Assembly: GCF_013377085.1 (NCBI RefSeq)
Contig: NZ_JACAAX010000004.1
Span: 124,001 to 188,000, forward strand
Length of the DNA: 64,000 bases
Origin: Rhodoplanes sp.
GTDB lineage: Bacteria > Pseudomonadota > Alphaproteobacteria > Rhizobiales > Xanthobacteraceae
Direction: 5' to 3'
Shown one piece after another: positions 42,786 to 50,846 of this stretch. The notes below the pieces were generated by a model. It saw nothing but the letters and a program-made list of their open reading frames with translations. It made no database searches and had not been told where the DNA came from. Position numbers and translations under genes: made by a program. Position 1 is the stretch's first letter. The number at the start of each line of letters is the position of its first letter.

Positions 42786-43835
42786 TCAGTTGGGCTTGCG
42801 GTTGCGCAGCAGCGCCGCCAGCGCCTCCGCCTCGGCCAGCTCGTCGACGAAGCGGTTGGTGTACATGTCCTGCGGCTTCGGCGGCTTCGGCAGGTCGCCG
42901 GAATCGGCGAGAATCTTGATCGACGACGCCCATTTGGCATCGGTCATCAGGCCGAAGCGCGTCTCGTAGTCCGGCACGCGGTAGAGGTCGTAGATCATCT
43001 CCAGCTTGCGCGACTCGAGCTTCAGGTCGCGGTCGGGCGACACCGCGACGATCTCCTTCATGGCGGTCTCGATGTGGTCGCGGGTCCAGATCAGGCTCTT
43101 GAGCGTTGCGCGCACGAAGCGCCTGACCAGATCCGGGTTGCTCTTCAGCAGCGCGTCGCTGGTGTAGAGCACGGTGCCGTAGAACTGCACGCCGTAGTCG
43201 CGCACCGGCATCACGTTGACCGGAAAGCCGCGCTGCTCCAGCGTCAGCGCCTGGCCGAACGAGTAGCCGAACAGCCCGTCGACCTGGCCGGCGGCCAGCA
43301 TCTGCACCTCGGCGCCGCGCGCCACCATGACGAACTCGATGTCGCCGAGCTTGAGGCCGCCGCTCGCCAGCAGCGGCTCGACCATGCCCTTCACGTTGGC
43401 CTGGAACCAGGCGAGCTTCTTGCCCTTCAGGTCGGCCGGCTTGGCGATGCCGGACTTCTGCAGCGTGATCACGGCGAACGGGTTGTCGGGCTGGTCGGCC
43501 ATCACGGCGACGATCGGCAGGCCGCTGCCGCGCGCCTTGACGAAGGCGTCGGCATTGGTGAGGCCGAACTGCTCGCGCCCGGTGGCGATGAACACCTCGT
43601 TCTGCTGCCCGGCGGAGGGCGGCCGGATCTCCAGCTCGATGCCCTCGTCGCGATAGAAGCCCTGCGCACGTCCACCGAAATACTGGGCATGCATGCCCCA
43701 GGGCGTGAAGTTGATGCGCAGCACCACCTGGTCGAGGGCGCGGGCCGGCGCCGGCGCGAGAACGGCCGCCGTCGCGACGAGCGCGAAGGCGGCGAGCATC
43801 AGGGCCGGCGGCAGGCGGAACAGGGGTCGGGCCAT
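42786..43835 (-). CDS. ABC transporter binding protein, NMT1/THI5-like
   Basis: 349 residues. A signal peptide (MARPLFRLPPALMLAAFALV, cut after ARA) precedes LRINFTPWGMHAQYFGGRAQGFYRDEGIELEI, which is the NMT1/SsuA-type opening. GREQFGLTNADAFVKARGSGLPIVAVMA and the DGLFGYSF stretch are also typical. Members bind pyrimidines, sulfonates, nitriles and other small organics. The gene lies 16 bases after the permease gene and 17 before the ATPase gene. The ligand is unknown. Confidence 0.92.
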   Translation of the reverse strand: MARPLFRLPPALMLAAFALVATAAVLAPAPARALDQVVLRINFTPWGMHAQYFGGRAQGFYRDEGIELEIRPPSAGQQNEVFIATGREQFGLTNADAFVKARGSGLPIVAVMADQPDNPFAVITLQKSGIAKPADLKGKKLAWFQANVKGMVEPLLASGGLKLGDIEFVMVARGAEVQMLAAGQVDGLFGYSFGQALTLEQRGFPVNVMPVRDYGVQFYGTVLYTSDALLKSNPDLVRRFVRATLKSLIWTRDHIETAMKEIVAVSPDRDLKLESRKLEMIYDLYRVPDYETRFGLMTDAKWASSIKILADSGDLPKPPKPQDMYTNRFVDELAEAEALAALLRNRKPN

Positions 43836-43851
43836 GCGGGTCTCCGTGCGG

Positions 43852-44682
43852 TCAGGCCGTGGTGGCGTCGCTGATGCCGGTGCGCCACGAGATCAGACGC
43901 TCGATCCACGACATCAGGGAGAAGAAGGCGGTGCCGATGACGGCGAGCGCCAGGATGGCGGCGAACGAACGGGCGGTGTTGAAGTTGAAGCTGCCGGACA
44001 GCACCAGATAGCCGAGCCCGTTGGAGGCGGCGAGCCACTCGGCCACGATGGCGCCGAGCACGGCCAGCGTGGTCGCGATGCGCAGCCCGGCGAAGATATA
44101 GGGCACGGCCCAGGGCAGGCGGAGGCGGAAGAACACTTGCCGCTCGGTCGCGGCGACCGAGCGGAACACGTCGGCGAGGCCGCGGTCGACCTCCTTGAAG
44201 CCCGCCATGGTGTTGATCACCACCGGGAAGAACGCGATCGAGGCGACCACCAGGACCTTGGAGCCCAGCCCGGCGCCGACCCACACCAGGATCAGCGGCG
44301 CGATGGCGATCTTCGGCACGCTCTGCAGGGCGACGAAGATCGGCATGATCAGCCGCTCCATCAGGGGCCAGCGGATCATCAGGGCCGAGATCGCGAGCGC
44401 GAACGCCACCGCCGCGACATATCCGGTGGCGATGCTCCCGATGGTGGAGAGCGAGTGCATCTGGATGAGGCCCCACTCCGCGATGGCGAGCGCGACGATC
44501 TCGCTGGGCGCCGGCAGCAGGAAGCGCGGCACGTCGAGGAGCCGCACGGCCGCCTCCCAGGCGGCGACGAGGGCGACGATCAGCAGCGCCGGGCTGGCCC
44601 GCTCGAGCAGGTGCCCGGCGCGCGATCGGCGACGCTCGGCGGGGCCGAGAGCGTCGGGGTCGGCTGGCAGCGTCTCGGTCAT
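43852..44682 (-). CDS. ABC transporter permease, SsuC/TauC type
   Basis: 276 residues from the ATG at 44682. Six hydrophobic helices. The coupling (EAA) loop appears as DRGLADVFRSVAATERQVFFRLRLPWAVPYIFAGLRIA. SVPKIAIAPLILVWVGAG is the usual family segment. First gene of the operon permease, binding protein, ATPase, acyltransferase, oxidoreductase. It faces away from the polysaccharide deacetylase gene across a 240-base gap that probably holds both promoters. Confidence 0.93.
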   Translation of the reverse strand: MTETLPADPDALGPAERRRSRAGHLLERASPALLIVALVAAWEAAVRLLDVPRFLLPAPSEIVALAIAEWGLIQMHSLSTIGSIATGYVAAVAFALAISALMIRWPLMERLIMPIFVALQSVPKIAIAPLILVWVGAGLGSKVLVVASIAFFPVVINTMAGFKEVDRGLADVFRSVAATERQVFFRLRLPWAVPYIFAGLRIATTLAVLGAIVAEWLAASNGLGYLVLSGSFNFNTARSFAAILALAVIGTAFFSLMSWIERLISWRTGISDATTA

Positions 44683-44922
44683 GCGGGGCTCGGGCTCCGG
44701 ACAGATGAGGCCGCCGGCGGCGACGGGGGGTTGCAGGGGCCTTGTATACGATGTCCTGCCTGTCCGCGCCAATTGCCGAGCGCCGCAGGCCCGCGTGGCG
44801 ACCCGCCGGCCGCCCTGATGTCCTCCCTGTGCGGCCGGGCCGCAGGCCGACTCGTGCTATGGTCGGGCCGTGCGCGGTGGTCGACCGCTGACGCCGTGCC
44901 TGCCGTTCCGGAGACAAGAAAC

Positions 44923-45765
44923 GTGCCGCGCCACATCGTCTGCCTCACCTTCGACTTCGACACCGAGTCCGGCTTCATCGCCCGCGGCATGACGACGCCG
45001 ACGCCGCTGTCGCGCGGCGAGTTCGGCCTCGTCGGCGCGGCGCGAATTCTGGATCTTCTGAAAGCACACGGCATCCGCGCCACCTGGTTCACGCCGGGCT
45101 TCACCATCGAGAGCCATCCGGAGATGTGCGCCCTTGTGGTCGAGGCCGGCCACGAGATCGGCCACCACGGCTGGTCGCATGTGGCGCCGGCCGCGATGAC
45201 GCGCGACGAGGAGGAGGCGGATCTCCTCCGCGCCACCGAGTCGATCCGGCGGCTCACCGGCGCGGCCCCGGTCGGCTACCGCTCGCCCGCCTGGGACCTG
45301 AGCGAAAACACGCTGTCGCTGCTCGAGGCGCAGGGGTTCCTCTACGACTCCTCGCTGATGGGCGCCGATTATTGGCCCTACCGGGTGCGGCGGGGCGACG
45401 TCGCCGAGCTGGGCAAGCCCTACGTGAAAGGGCCGGAGACCGATCTGATCGAGATGCCGATCTCGTGGACGCTCGACGATCACCCGCACTTCGAATACCT
45501 GCGCACCCCGCAGGGCATCATGCCGGGTCTGCAGTCCCCCCGTGTCGTGATGCAGAATTGGCTCGACGAGTTCCTCTACATGAGGAAGAGCGTGAACTGG
45601 GGCGTGCTCACCTACACGATGCACCCCTATGTGATCGGCCGCGGTTTTCGCATGCTGGCCTTCGAGGAATTTTTGGGCAAGCTGATCGACGGCGGCGTCG
45701 TGTTCATGACCATGGTGGAGGCCGCCCGCGAGGCGCGCGGCCGGCTGGGCGGCGGCGAGCGTTGA
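44923..45765 (+). CDS. Polysaccharide deacetylase-family protein
   Basis: 280 residues from a GTG at 44923 (GGAG nine bases ahead; another GTG at 44896 is possible). The NodB-homology motifs are present: TFDFDTESGF with the metal-binding Asp, GHEIGHHGWSHV with both metal histidines, and GYRSPAWDLSENTLSLLEAQGF. The overall pattern resembles the cytosolic PgdA/PuuE-like group that acts on small amides as well as on glycans. No signal peptide is present, which favours a small-molecule substrate. It is divergent from the importer/acyltransferase operon and may share a pathway with it. Confidence 0.88.
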   Translation: MPRHIVCLTFDFDTESGFIARGMTTPTPLSRGEFGLVGAARILDLLKAHGIRATWFTPGFTIESHPEMCALVVEAGHEIGHHGWSHVAPAAMTRDEEEADLLRATESIRRLTGAAPVGYRSPAWDLSENTLSLLEAQGFLYDSSLMGADYWPYRVRRGDVAELGKPYVKGPETDLIEMPISWTLDDHPHFEYLRTPQGIMPGLQSPRVVMQNWLDEFLYMRKSVNWGVLTYTMHPYVIGRGFRMLAFEEFLGKLIDGGVVFMTMVEAAREARGRLGGGER

Positions 45766-45807
45766 ACCGCAGCCCGAAGCTCGGCGTTTGCTGAACGCAC
45801 TTTCTTC

Positions 45808-46023
45808 TCAGCGACGGACGGCCCCGCGCCGCACCGGTGCGACGACACGCGGCGCAACGACCCGGGGGGCGACGACGCGCGGCCGCAGCACGACGCCGGG
45901 ACGGGCGACGCATCGCGGTGGATAGTCGATATACGTGCAGTACACGACGGCGTGCGCCGGAGTCGTGCCGCCTGTCAGCGGTGTGATCATCAGGAGGGCC
46001 AACAACGCGAAGGCGACTTTCAT
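45808..46023 (-). CDS. Small secreted protein with RVVAP repeats
   Basis: 71 residues from the ATG at 46023 (GAGGAGAG ahead). A signal peptide MKVAFALLALLMITPLTGG ends after AHA, leaving about 45 residues: two cysteines (YCTYIDYPPRC) that could form a disulfide, then three copies of RVVAP and a basic Arg-rich end. It resembles small YXWGXW/Pro-rich exported peptides in Rhizobiales. Function unknown. Confidence 0.65.
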   Translation of the reverse strand: MKVAFALLALLMITPLTGGTTPAHAVVYCTYIDYPPRCVARPGVVLRPRVVAPRVVAPRVVAPVRRGAVRR

Positions 46024-46220
46024 CTGCGTCTCTCCTCGCTCGGGTTGGGCCGAGTGTCGACGTCGTCTCGGCGGGAGCATCTTCGGCGTCTCCGCGCGTT
46101 TCGCGCGTTCGTCGACGGCGCAGCGGCGCAGTGATCCCCACGGTCAATCGGGCCCCATTCGGGCACAGCCGCATTGACGCCCATCAAGGGGGCCGTCGGA
46201 GAGCCGAACTCTTGCGGGGT

Positions 46221-46880
46221 TCAGGCCTGCGTTGATTGCGGCGGCGCGCGCATGTTGTCGAACAGGATGTAGGTGCTGAGCACGAGGACCCAGAGCGGAA
46301 AGACGACGAAGCTCCAGCCGACATAATAGCTGCCGAACAACAGCAGCGCGGCCAGTGCGTATCCGAGGATCGCCATCCAGCGCGGCGCGATGGCCGTGTA
46401 GATGGCGACCGTCGAGGTCGAGATCATGAACACGCCGGCCATCTTGATCATGTAGATGTTGACGATGCCGTAGGTCGCGGCGCGCACCAGCCGGAACGCC
46501 GGGGAGGCGACCGGCAGTTCGGCCTGGCCGGCGAACGCCATCAATATGCCGCCGATGAGCGCCGCCGCGACGAACAGCATGCCGAGAAACAACAGTCCGC
46601 TTCCCAGGAACACCGTGGCGAAGAAGCGGTCCTCGAGGACGCCCAGGCGGTCGCGCAGCACGCCGATGAACCACAGGAAGGCGATGCCGGCGAACGGCAC
46701 CAGATTGAGCGCCAGGCCGACGCGCCCCGAGTCTGTCTCGAGCCATGCCCCCGGTTCCAGGGGATCGGACGGCACCGAGCTTCGCAGCAGCCAGAACGAC
46801 GTGAGCAGCAGCGCCGAGAACAGCATGCCGGCGATCGCCGCGGCTCTCGGGGTCCGCAAGACCTGTCCGGTGAATGCCAT
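46221..46880 (-). CDS. Integral membrane protein of unknown function
   Basis: 219 residues from the ATG at 46880. About six membrane helices (15-33, 62-78, 92-118, 134-155, 162-180, 185-208). It contains RVGLALNLVPFAGIAFLWFIGVLRDRLG and FAGQAELP segments, which recur in uncharacterised actinobacterial and alphaproteobacterial membrane proteins. It follows the DUF4239-like gene by 64 bases on the same strand and may share its transcript. No catalytic residues are evident. Confidence 0.7.
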   Translation of the reverse strand: MAFTGQVLRTPRAAAIAGMLFSALLLTSFWLLRSSVPSDPLEPGAWLETDSGRVGLALNLVPFAGIAFLWFIGVLRDRLGVLEDRFFATVFLGSGLLFLGMLFVAAALIGGILMAFAGQAELPVASPAFRLVRAATYGIVNIYMIKMAGVFMISTSTVAIYTAIAPRWMAILGYALAALLLFGSYYVGWSFVVFPLWVLVLSTYILFDNMRAPPQSTQA

Positions 46881-46944
46881 TGTGCCCACCGTGCTCTGTG
46901 ACGCAGGTGCCTGACTGAACGGCGCGCGCTTGCCGGACGTCTCC

Positions 46945-47727
46945 CTAGTCCTTGAAGCCTGCAATGCTGGAGGCGGTGTCGACCAAGGGCTGCTGGCTGA
47001 CCGTGATGAATCCGGTGGTCGGACGATCGAGATCCTCGATCAGCAGGATCACGGCGGAGATCAGCCCGGCCATGACATAGACGGGCAGCCGCGAGCGCCG
47101 CGCCTCCAACCCGGCGGCATAGCCCGTGAACGCGCTGGCGATCGTGGCGACACCGTACAGGGCGAGGAGGACGATCTTCGGCACGCTGTTGCGCGCGGCG
47201 GTCAGACGCTTTTCCTGGTTGTCGATCATCTCGTTGAGGCTCTGGATGTAGAGCCCGGTCGGCACCATGCCGGGCGCTTTCGCCGGCAGCATCTTGGCCT
47301 GCTGCCAGAGCGCCTCCTGGATCGCGTTCGACCGGTCGATCGCGGCATTCAGCTCGGAGACCGTGGCGACGCGCCGTGAAAGATCGAGGCGAAGCTGCAG
47401 GTAGTCCTTGAGCAGCGCAATCGATTCGGTGTTGTGCGGTGCCGGCAGCATCCGGGCCCGCAAGGCCGTGGTCCCGATCGCGTTCGCCTCGTTCAGCGCC
47501 GCGTCGCGGCGGGTTTCGAAGCGGGCCAGCGCCATGGCGAAGGTGAAGCCGATCATCAGGGCCATCAGCCCGAGAATGGCGCCTTCCAGCGTCGCGACAT
47601 TGTCGCCGCCCCGGTTGCCGGCGCGCACGCCGAGCCGGCGGCCGAACTCGCTGGCCAGCAATATGATGGTGGTGCTGACCAGGAAGACCGCCAGCAGCGG
47701 GTAGTCGTTCAGATCGAGCATCGTCAC
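46945..47727 (-). CDS. DUF4239-like (bestrophin-like) membrane protein
   Basis: 260 residues from a GTG at 47727 (GGAG seven bases ahead); an ATG two codons later is possible. Helices near residues 10-26 and 50-68 enclose GRRLGVRAGNRGGDNVATLEGAILGLMALMIGFTFAMAL, and two more lie near 185-225. The loop DLDRPTTGFITVSQQPL near the C-terminus is typical of the DUF4239 family. The family is distantly related to bestrophin channels; ion transport has not been shown for it here. Confidence 0.75.
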   Translation of the reverse strand: MTMLDLNDYPLLAVFLVSTTIILLASEFGRRLGVRAGNRGGDNVATLEGAILGLMALMIGFTFAMALARFETRRDAALNEANAIGTTALRARMLPAPHNTESIALLKDYLQLRLDLSRRVATVSELNAAIDRSNAIQEALWQQAKMLPAKAPGMVPTGLYIQSLNEMIDNQEKRLTAARNSVPKIVLLALYGVATIASAFTGYAAGLEARRSRLPVYVMAGLISAVILLIEDLDRPTTGFITVSQQPLVDTASSIAGFKD

Positions 47728-47819
47728 GCCGCGGCTCCGCCGGAAGGCTCAGATGACACCGCGCGGCGTGCAACGGGCGGTGGCGCGTTGCACGCCTGGG
47801 TGTCGGTTCTGGGTGGCGC

Positions 47820-48602
47820 CTAGTCGATGATGTGATACCCCCCGTCGACATACAGCGTCTCGCCCGTGATCAGGCGGGCGGCGTCGTGGGCCAGGAACGC
47901 GGTGGCGAGCCCGACATCGTCGATGCTGACCAGCTTGTGGGCCGGCGCCTTGCCGCGCGCCTTCTCCAGGAGCTCGTCGAATTCGGGAATCCCCGAGGCG
48001 GCGCGCGTCGCCAGCGGCCCGGGCGAGATCGCGTGCACGCGGATTCCCTTCGGTCCCAGCTCGGAGGCGAGATAGCGCACCGCGCTCTCCAGCGCCGCCT
48101 TGGCGACGCCCATTATGTTGTAGTGGGCGACCACCATCTGGCTGCCGTAATACGTCATGGTGAACAGCGCGCCGCCATTGGTCATCAGCGGCTCGGCGAG
48201 ATGCGCCATCCGCAGGAACGACCAGCACGACACGTCCATGGTGGCGAGGAAGCCCTCGCGGTCGACATCGACCACCCGGCCTTCCAGCGCCTGCTTGGGC
48301 GCGAAGGCGATCGAGTGGATGACGAAGTCGAGGCGGCCCCACGTCTTGGCGATCTTGTCGAACACCGCCTCCATCTGGCCCGGGACGCGCACGTCGAGCG
48401 GCATGAAGATCTCCGCCTCCAGCTCCTTGGCGAGCGGCTCGACATGCGGCTTCGCTTTCTCGTTGAGATACGTGACGGCGACCTCGGCGCCGAGCGCCCG
48501 GAACGCCCGCGCGCAACCCCAGGCGATCGACTGGTCGTTGGCGATGCCGACGATCAGGCCGCGATTGCCTTCGTGGATCTTGGCCTTGTAGACGGGAATC
48601 AT
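47820..48602 (-). CDS. fabI: Enoyl-[acyl-carrier-protein] reductase, FabI family
   Basis: 260 residues. The cofactor loop is [32 protein letters not shown], and the catalytic pair is the Tyr and Lys of [23 protein letters not shown] (Y-x6-K). [13 protein letters not shown] and [10 protein letters not shown] complete the FabI signature. It uses NAD(P)H to reduce enoyl-ACP in fatty-acid synthesis. The ATG overlaps the acetate kinase stop (ATGA). Rhizobial genomes usually carry a separate main fabI with fabA/fabB, so this is likely an extra copy tied to the acyl-phosphate pathway. Confidence 0.93.
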   Translation of the reverse strand: MIPVYKAKIHEGNRGLIVGIANDQSIAWGCARAFRALGAEVAVTYLNEKAKPHVEPLAKELEAEIFMPLDVRVPGQMEAVFDKIAKTWGRLDFVIHSIAFAPKQALEGRVVDVDREGFLATMDVSCWSFLRMAHLAEPLMTNGGALFTMTYYGSQMVVAHYNIMGVAKAALESAVRYLASELGPKGIRVHAISPGPLATRAASGIPEFDELLEKARGKAPAHKLVSIDDVGLATAFLAHDAARLITGETLYVDGGYHIID

Positions 48603-49816
48603 GTCTCGTCCCTCTGGTTCGGGGTTGAAGCCGGCGGCGCACCGGCGAGCAGCGCGAGCGTGTGCAGCGCGATCATCAGCTCCTCGTCGGTCGGTATCAC
48701 AAAGACGGCGACGGCGCTGTCGGCCGAGGAGATGCGGGTGCGGCCCTCGGCATTGGCGGCGGGGTCGATGTGGACGCCGAGCCAGGCGAGGCGCTCGGCG
48801 ATCCTGGCGCGCACGCCGGCCGAGTTCTCGCCGATGCCGGCCGTGAACACGAAGGCGTCGAGCCCGCCGAGCGCGGCGGCGAGCATGCCGGTGCAGAGCC
48901 CGACCCGATAGGCGAAGTGGTCGATCGCGAAGATGGCGCGCGGATCGCCCGAGGCTTCGAGCGCGCGCATGTCGCTGCTGATGCCGGAGAGGCCCTTCAG
49001 GCCGCAGTCGCGATAGAGGAAATGCTCGATCACAGCGGCGTCCATGCGCTTCGCCGTCATCAGATGCAGCAGCACGCCCGGGTCGATCTGGCCGGGACGC
49101 GTGCCCATCGGCACGCCGTCGAGCCCGGTGAAGCCCATGGTGCTCTCGATGCTGCGCCCGGCTCTGAGCGCGCACAGCGAGGCACCGCTGCCGAGATGGG
49201 CGACGATCACGCGGCCGCCGGCGATCTCCGGCGCGACCTTCGGCAGGCGGTCGGCGATGTACTCGTAGGACAGGCCGTGGAAGCCGTAGCGGCGCACGCC
49301 CTCCGTATAGAGAGCCTCGGGAATCGCGTAGTGATCGGCCAACGCCCCGTGGCCGCGATGGAATGCCGTGTCGAAGCAGGCGATCTGCGGCAGGTTCGGC
49401 CGGCGCGCCAGCAGGGTCCGGATCGGCGCGAGATTGTGCGGCTGGTGCAGTGGCGCCAGCGGAGCCAGGGCCTCGAGGTCGGCGAGGATCTTCGGGGTGA
49501 CTCGCGCTGGGCGATCGTAGGCCGGGCCGCCGTGCACGACCCGGTGGCCGACCGCGGCCAGGGTGATGTCGCGCAGCTCCCGCAGCCACGCCTCGGCCGC
49601 GTGGAGTGCCGCCGGCAGGTCCGGCACCTCGGTCGGTGCGAAGCTGCGGTCGACCATGGCGGTTCCGTCCGCCGCGACGATTCGCAGCCGCGGTGCGGTG
49701 CCCACCCCGTCGAGCTGGCCTTTCAGCACGCGGCGCAGGGCGCGGGCCGGCGCGATCTCGAACATCTGCAGCTTGAGACTCGACGACCCGGCATTGACGA
49801 CGAGAATGGCGTCCAT
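48599..49816 (-). CDS. ackA: Acetate (or propionate/butyrate) kinase
   Basis: 405 residues. [87 protein letters not shown] and [18 protein letters not shown] are the ASKHA kinase motifs. It interconverts acetate + ATP and acetyl phosphate + ADP. It lies six bases after the phosphotransacetylase gene, together making the acetate-acetyl-CoA route. The start is the ATG at 49816. Confidence 0.96.
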   Translation of the reverse strand: MDAILVVNAGSSSLKLQMFEIAPARALRRVLKGQLDGVGTAPRLRIVAADGTAMVDRSFAPTEVPDLPAALHAAEAWLRELRDITLAAVGHRVVHGGPAYDRPARVTPKILADLEALAPLAPLHQPHNLAPIRTLLARRPNLPQIACFDTAFHRGHGALADHYAIPEALYTEGVRRYGFHGLSYEYIADRLPKVAPEIAGGRVIVAHLGSGASLCALRAGRSIESTMGFTGLDGVPMGTRPGQIDPGVLLHLMTAKRMDAAVIEHFLYRDCGLKGLSGISSDMRALEASGDPRAIFAIDHFAYRVGLCTGMLAAALGGLDAFVFTAGIGENSAGVRARIAERLAWLGVHIDPAANAEGRTRISSADSAVAVFVIPTDEELMIALHTLALLAGAPPASTPNQRDET

Positions 49817-49822
49817 GACGGC

Positions 49823-50809
49823 TCAGCCCGACGAGACGGCCAGCGCATTGCGGCGGGCGTGGGCGTAGAGCACGGCGACGGCACAGGACGCCATGCGGGT
49901 GCGCACCGAATCGGCACGTGAGGTCAGGATGATCGGCACGCGGGCGCCGAGCACGATGCCGGCGGCGTCGGCGCCGGCCAGGAAGGTCAGGTTCTTGGCC
50001 AGCATGTTTCCGGCCTCGAGATCCGGCACCACCAGGATCTGGGCCCGTCCGGCGACCTCCGACTTGATTCCCTTGATGCGGGCCGCCTCCGGATCGATGG
50101 CGTTGTCGAAGGCGAGCGGCCCGTCGACGATGCCGCCGGTGATCTGGCCGCGGTCGGCCATCTTGCACAGCGCCGCCGCATCGATGGTGGACGGGATCTT
50201 GGTCGTCACCGTCTCGACGGCGGACAGGAGCGCCACCCGCGGCGTGCCGAGCCCCACCGCGGTGAACAAGTCGATGGCGTTCTGGATGATGTCGCGCTTC
50301 TCGTCGAGGTCGGGCGCGATGTTGATGGCGGCGTCGGTGATGAACAGCGTGTCGGAATGACTCGGCACGTCCATGACGAAGACGTGGCTGATCCGGCGGG
50401 CGGTGCGTAGCCCCGTCGCGGCGGCCGTCACGGCACGCATCAGCTCGTCGGTGTGCAGGCTGCCCTTCATCAGGAGCTCGCCGCGACCCTCGCGGATCAG
50501 CTCGACGGCGCGGGCGGCGGCGGCGTCGCTGTGGGCGACGTCGATCACCTCGAGATCGCTGATGTCGAGACCGTGCGCCCGGGCCACGGCGGCGATCTTG
50601 GCGGCGGGGCCGACCAGGATCGGCACGATGATGCCGGCCTCGGCCGCCTCCACGGCGCCCCGCAGCGAGGTCTCGTCGCACGGATGGACCACGATGGTCG
50701 GTACCGGCGCGAGCGACTTCGCCTTGGCGATCAGCCGCTCGTATTTCGCATGCGGCACGTGTGCGCCCGGCGGCGCCGCCGCAATCTCGTCGGTCACGCG
50801 GGTCGTCAT
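49823..50809 (-). CDS. Phosphate acetyl/butyryltransferase
   Basis: 328 residues, the short single-domain form. VVHPCDETSLRGAVEAAEAGIIVPILVG, GELLMKGSLHTDELMRAV, SHVFVMDVPSHSDTLFITDAAINIAPDLDEKRDIIQNAI and ARVPIILTSRADSVRTRMASCAVA match the PTA/PTB domain. It converts acyl-CoA + phosphate to acyl phosphate + CoA. It shares an operon with ackA and fabI and follows the DUF3141 gene by 37 bases. In Sinorhizobium meliloti the homologous operon is known to be induced by phosphate starvation. Confidence 0.93.
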   Translation of the reverse strand: MTTRVTDEIAAAPPGAHVPHAKYERLIAKAKSLAPVPTIVVHPCDETSLRGAVEAAEAGIIVPILVGPAAKIAAVARAHGLDISDLEVIDVAHSDAAAARAVELIREGRGELLMKGSLHTDELMRAVTAAATGLRTARRISHVFVMDVPSHSDTLFITDAAINIAPDLDEKRDIIQNAIDLFTAVGLGTPRVALLSAVETVTTKIPSTIDAAALCKMADRGQITGGIVDGPLAFDNAIDPEAARIKGIKSEVAGRAQILVVPDLEAGNMLAKNLTFLAGADAAGIVLGARVPIILTSRADSVRTRMASCAVAVLYAHARRNALAVSSG

Positions 50810-50846
50810 GGTGTCGCCCTCCTGGGCTGGTCGGCCGATCCGCGGG

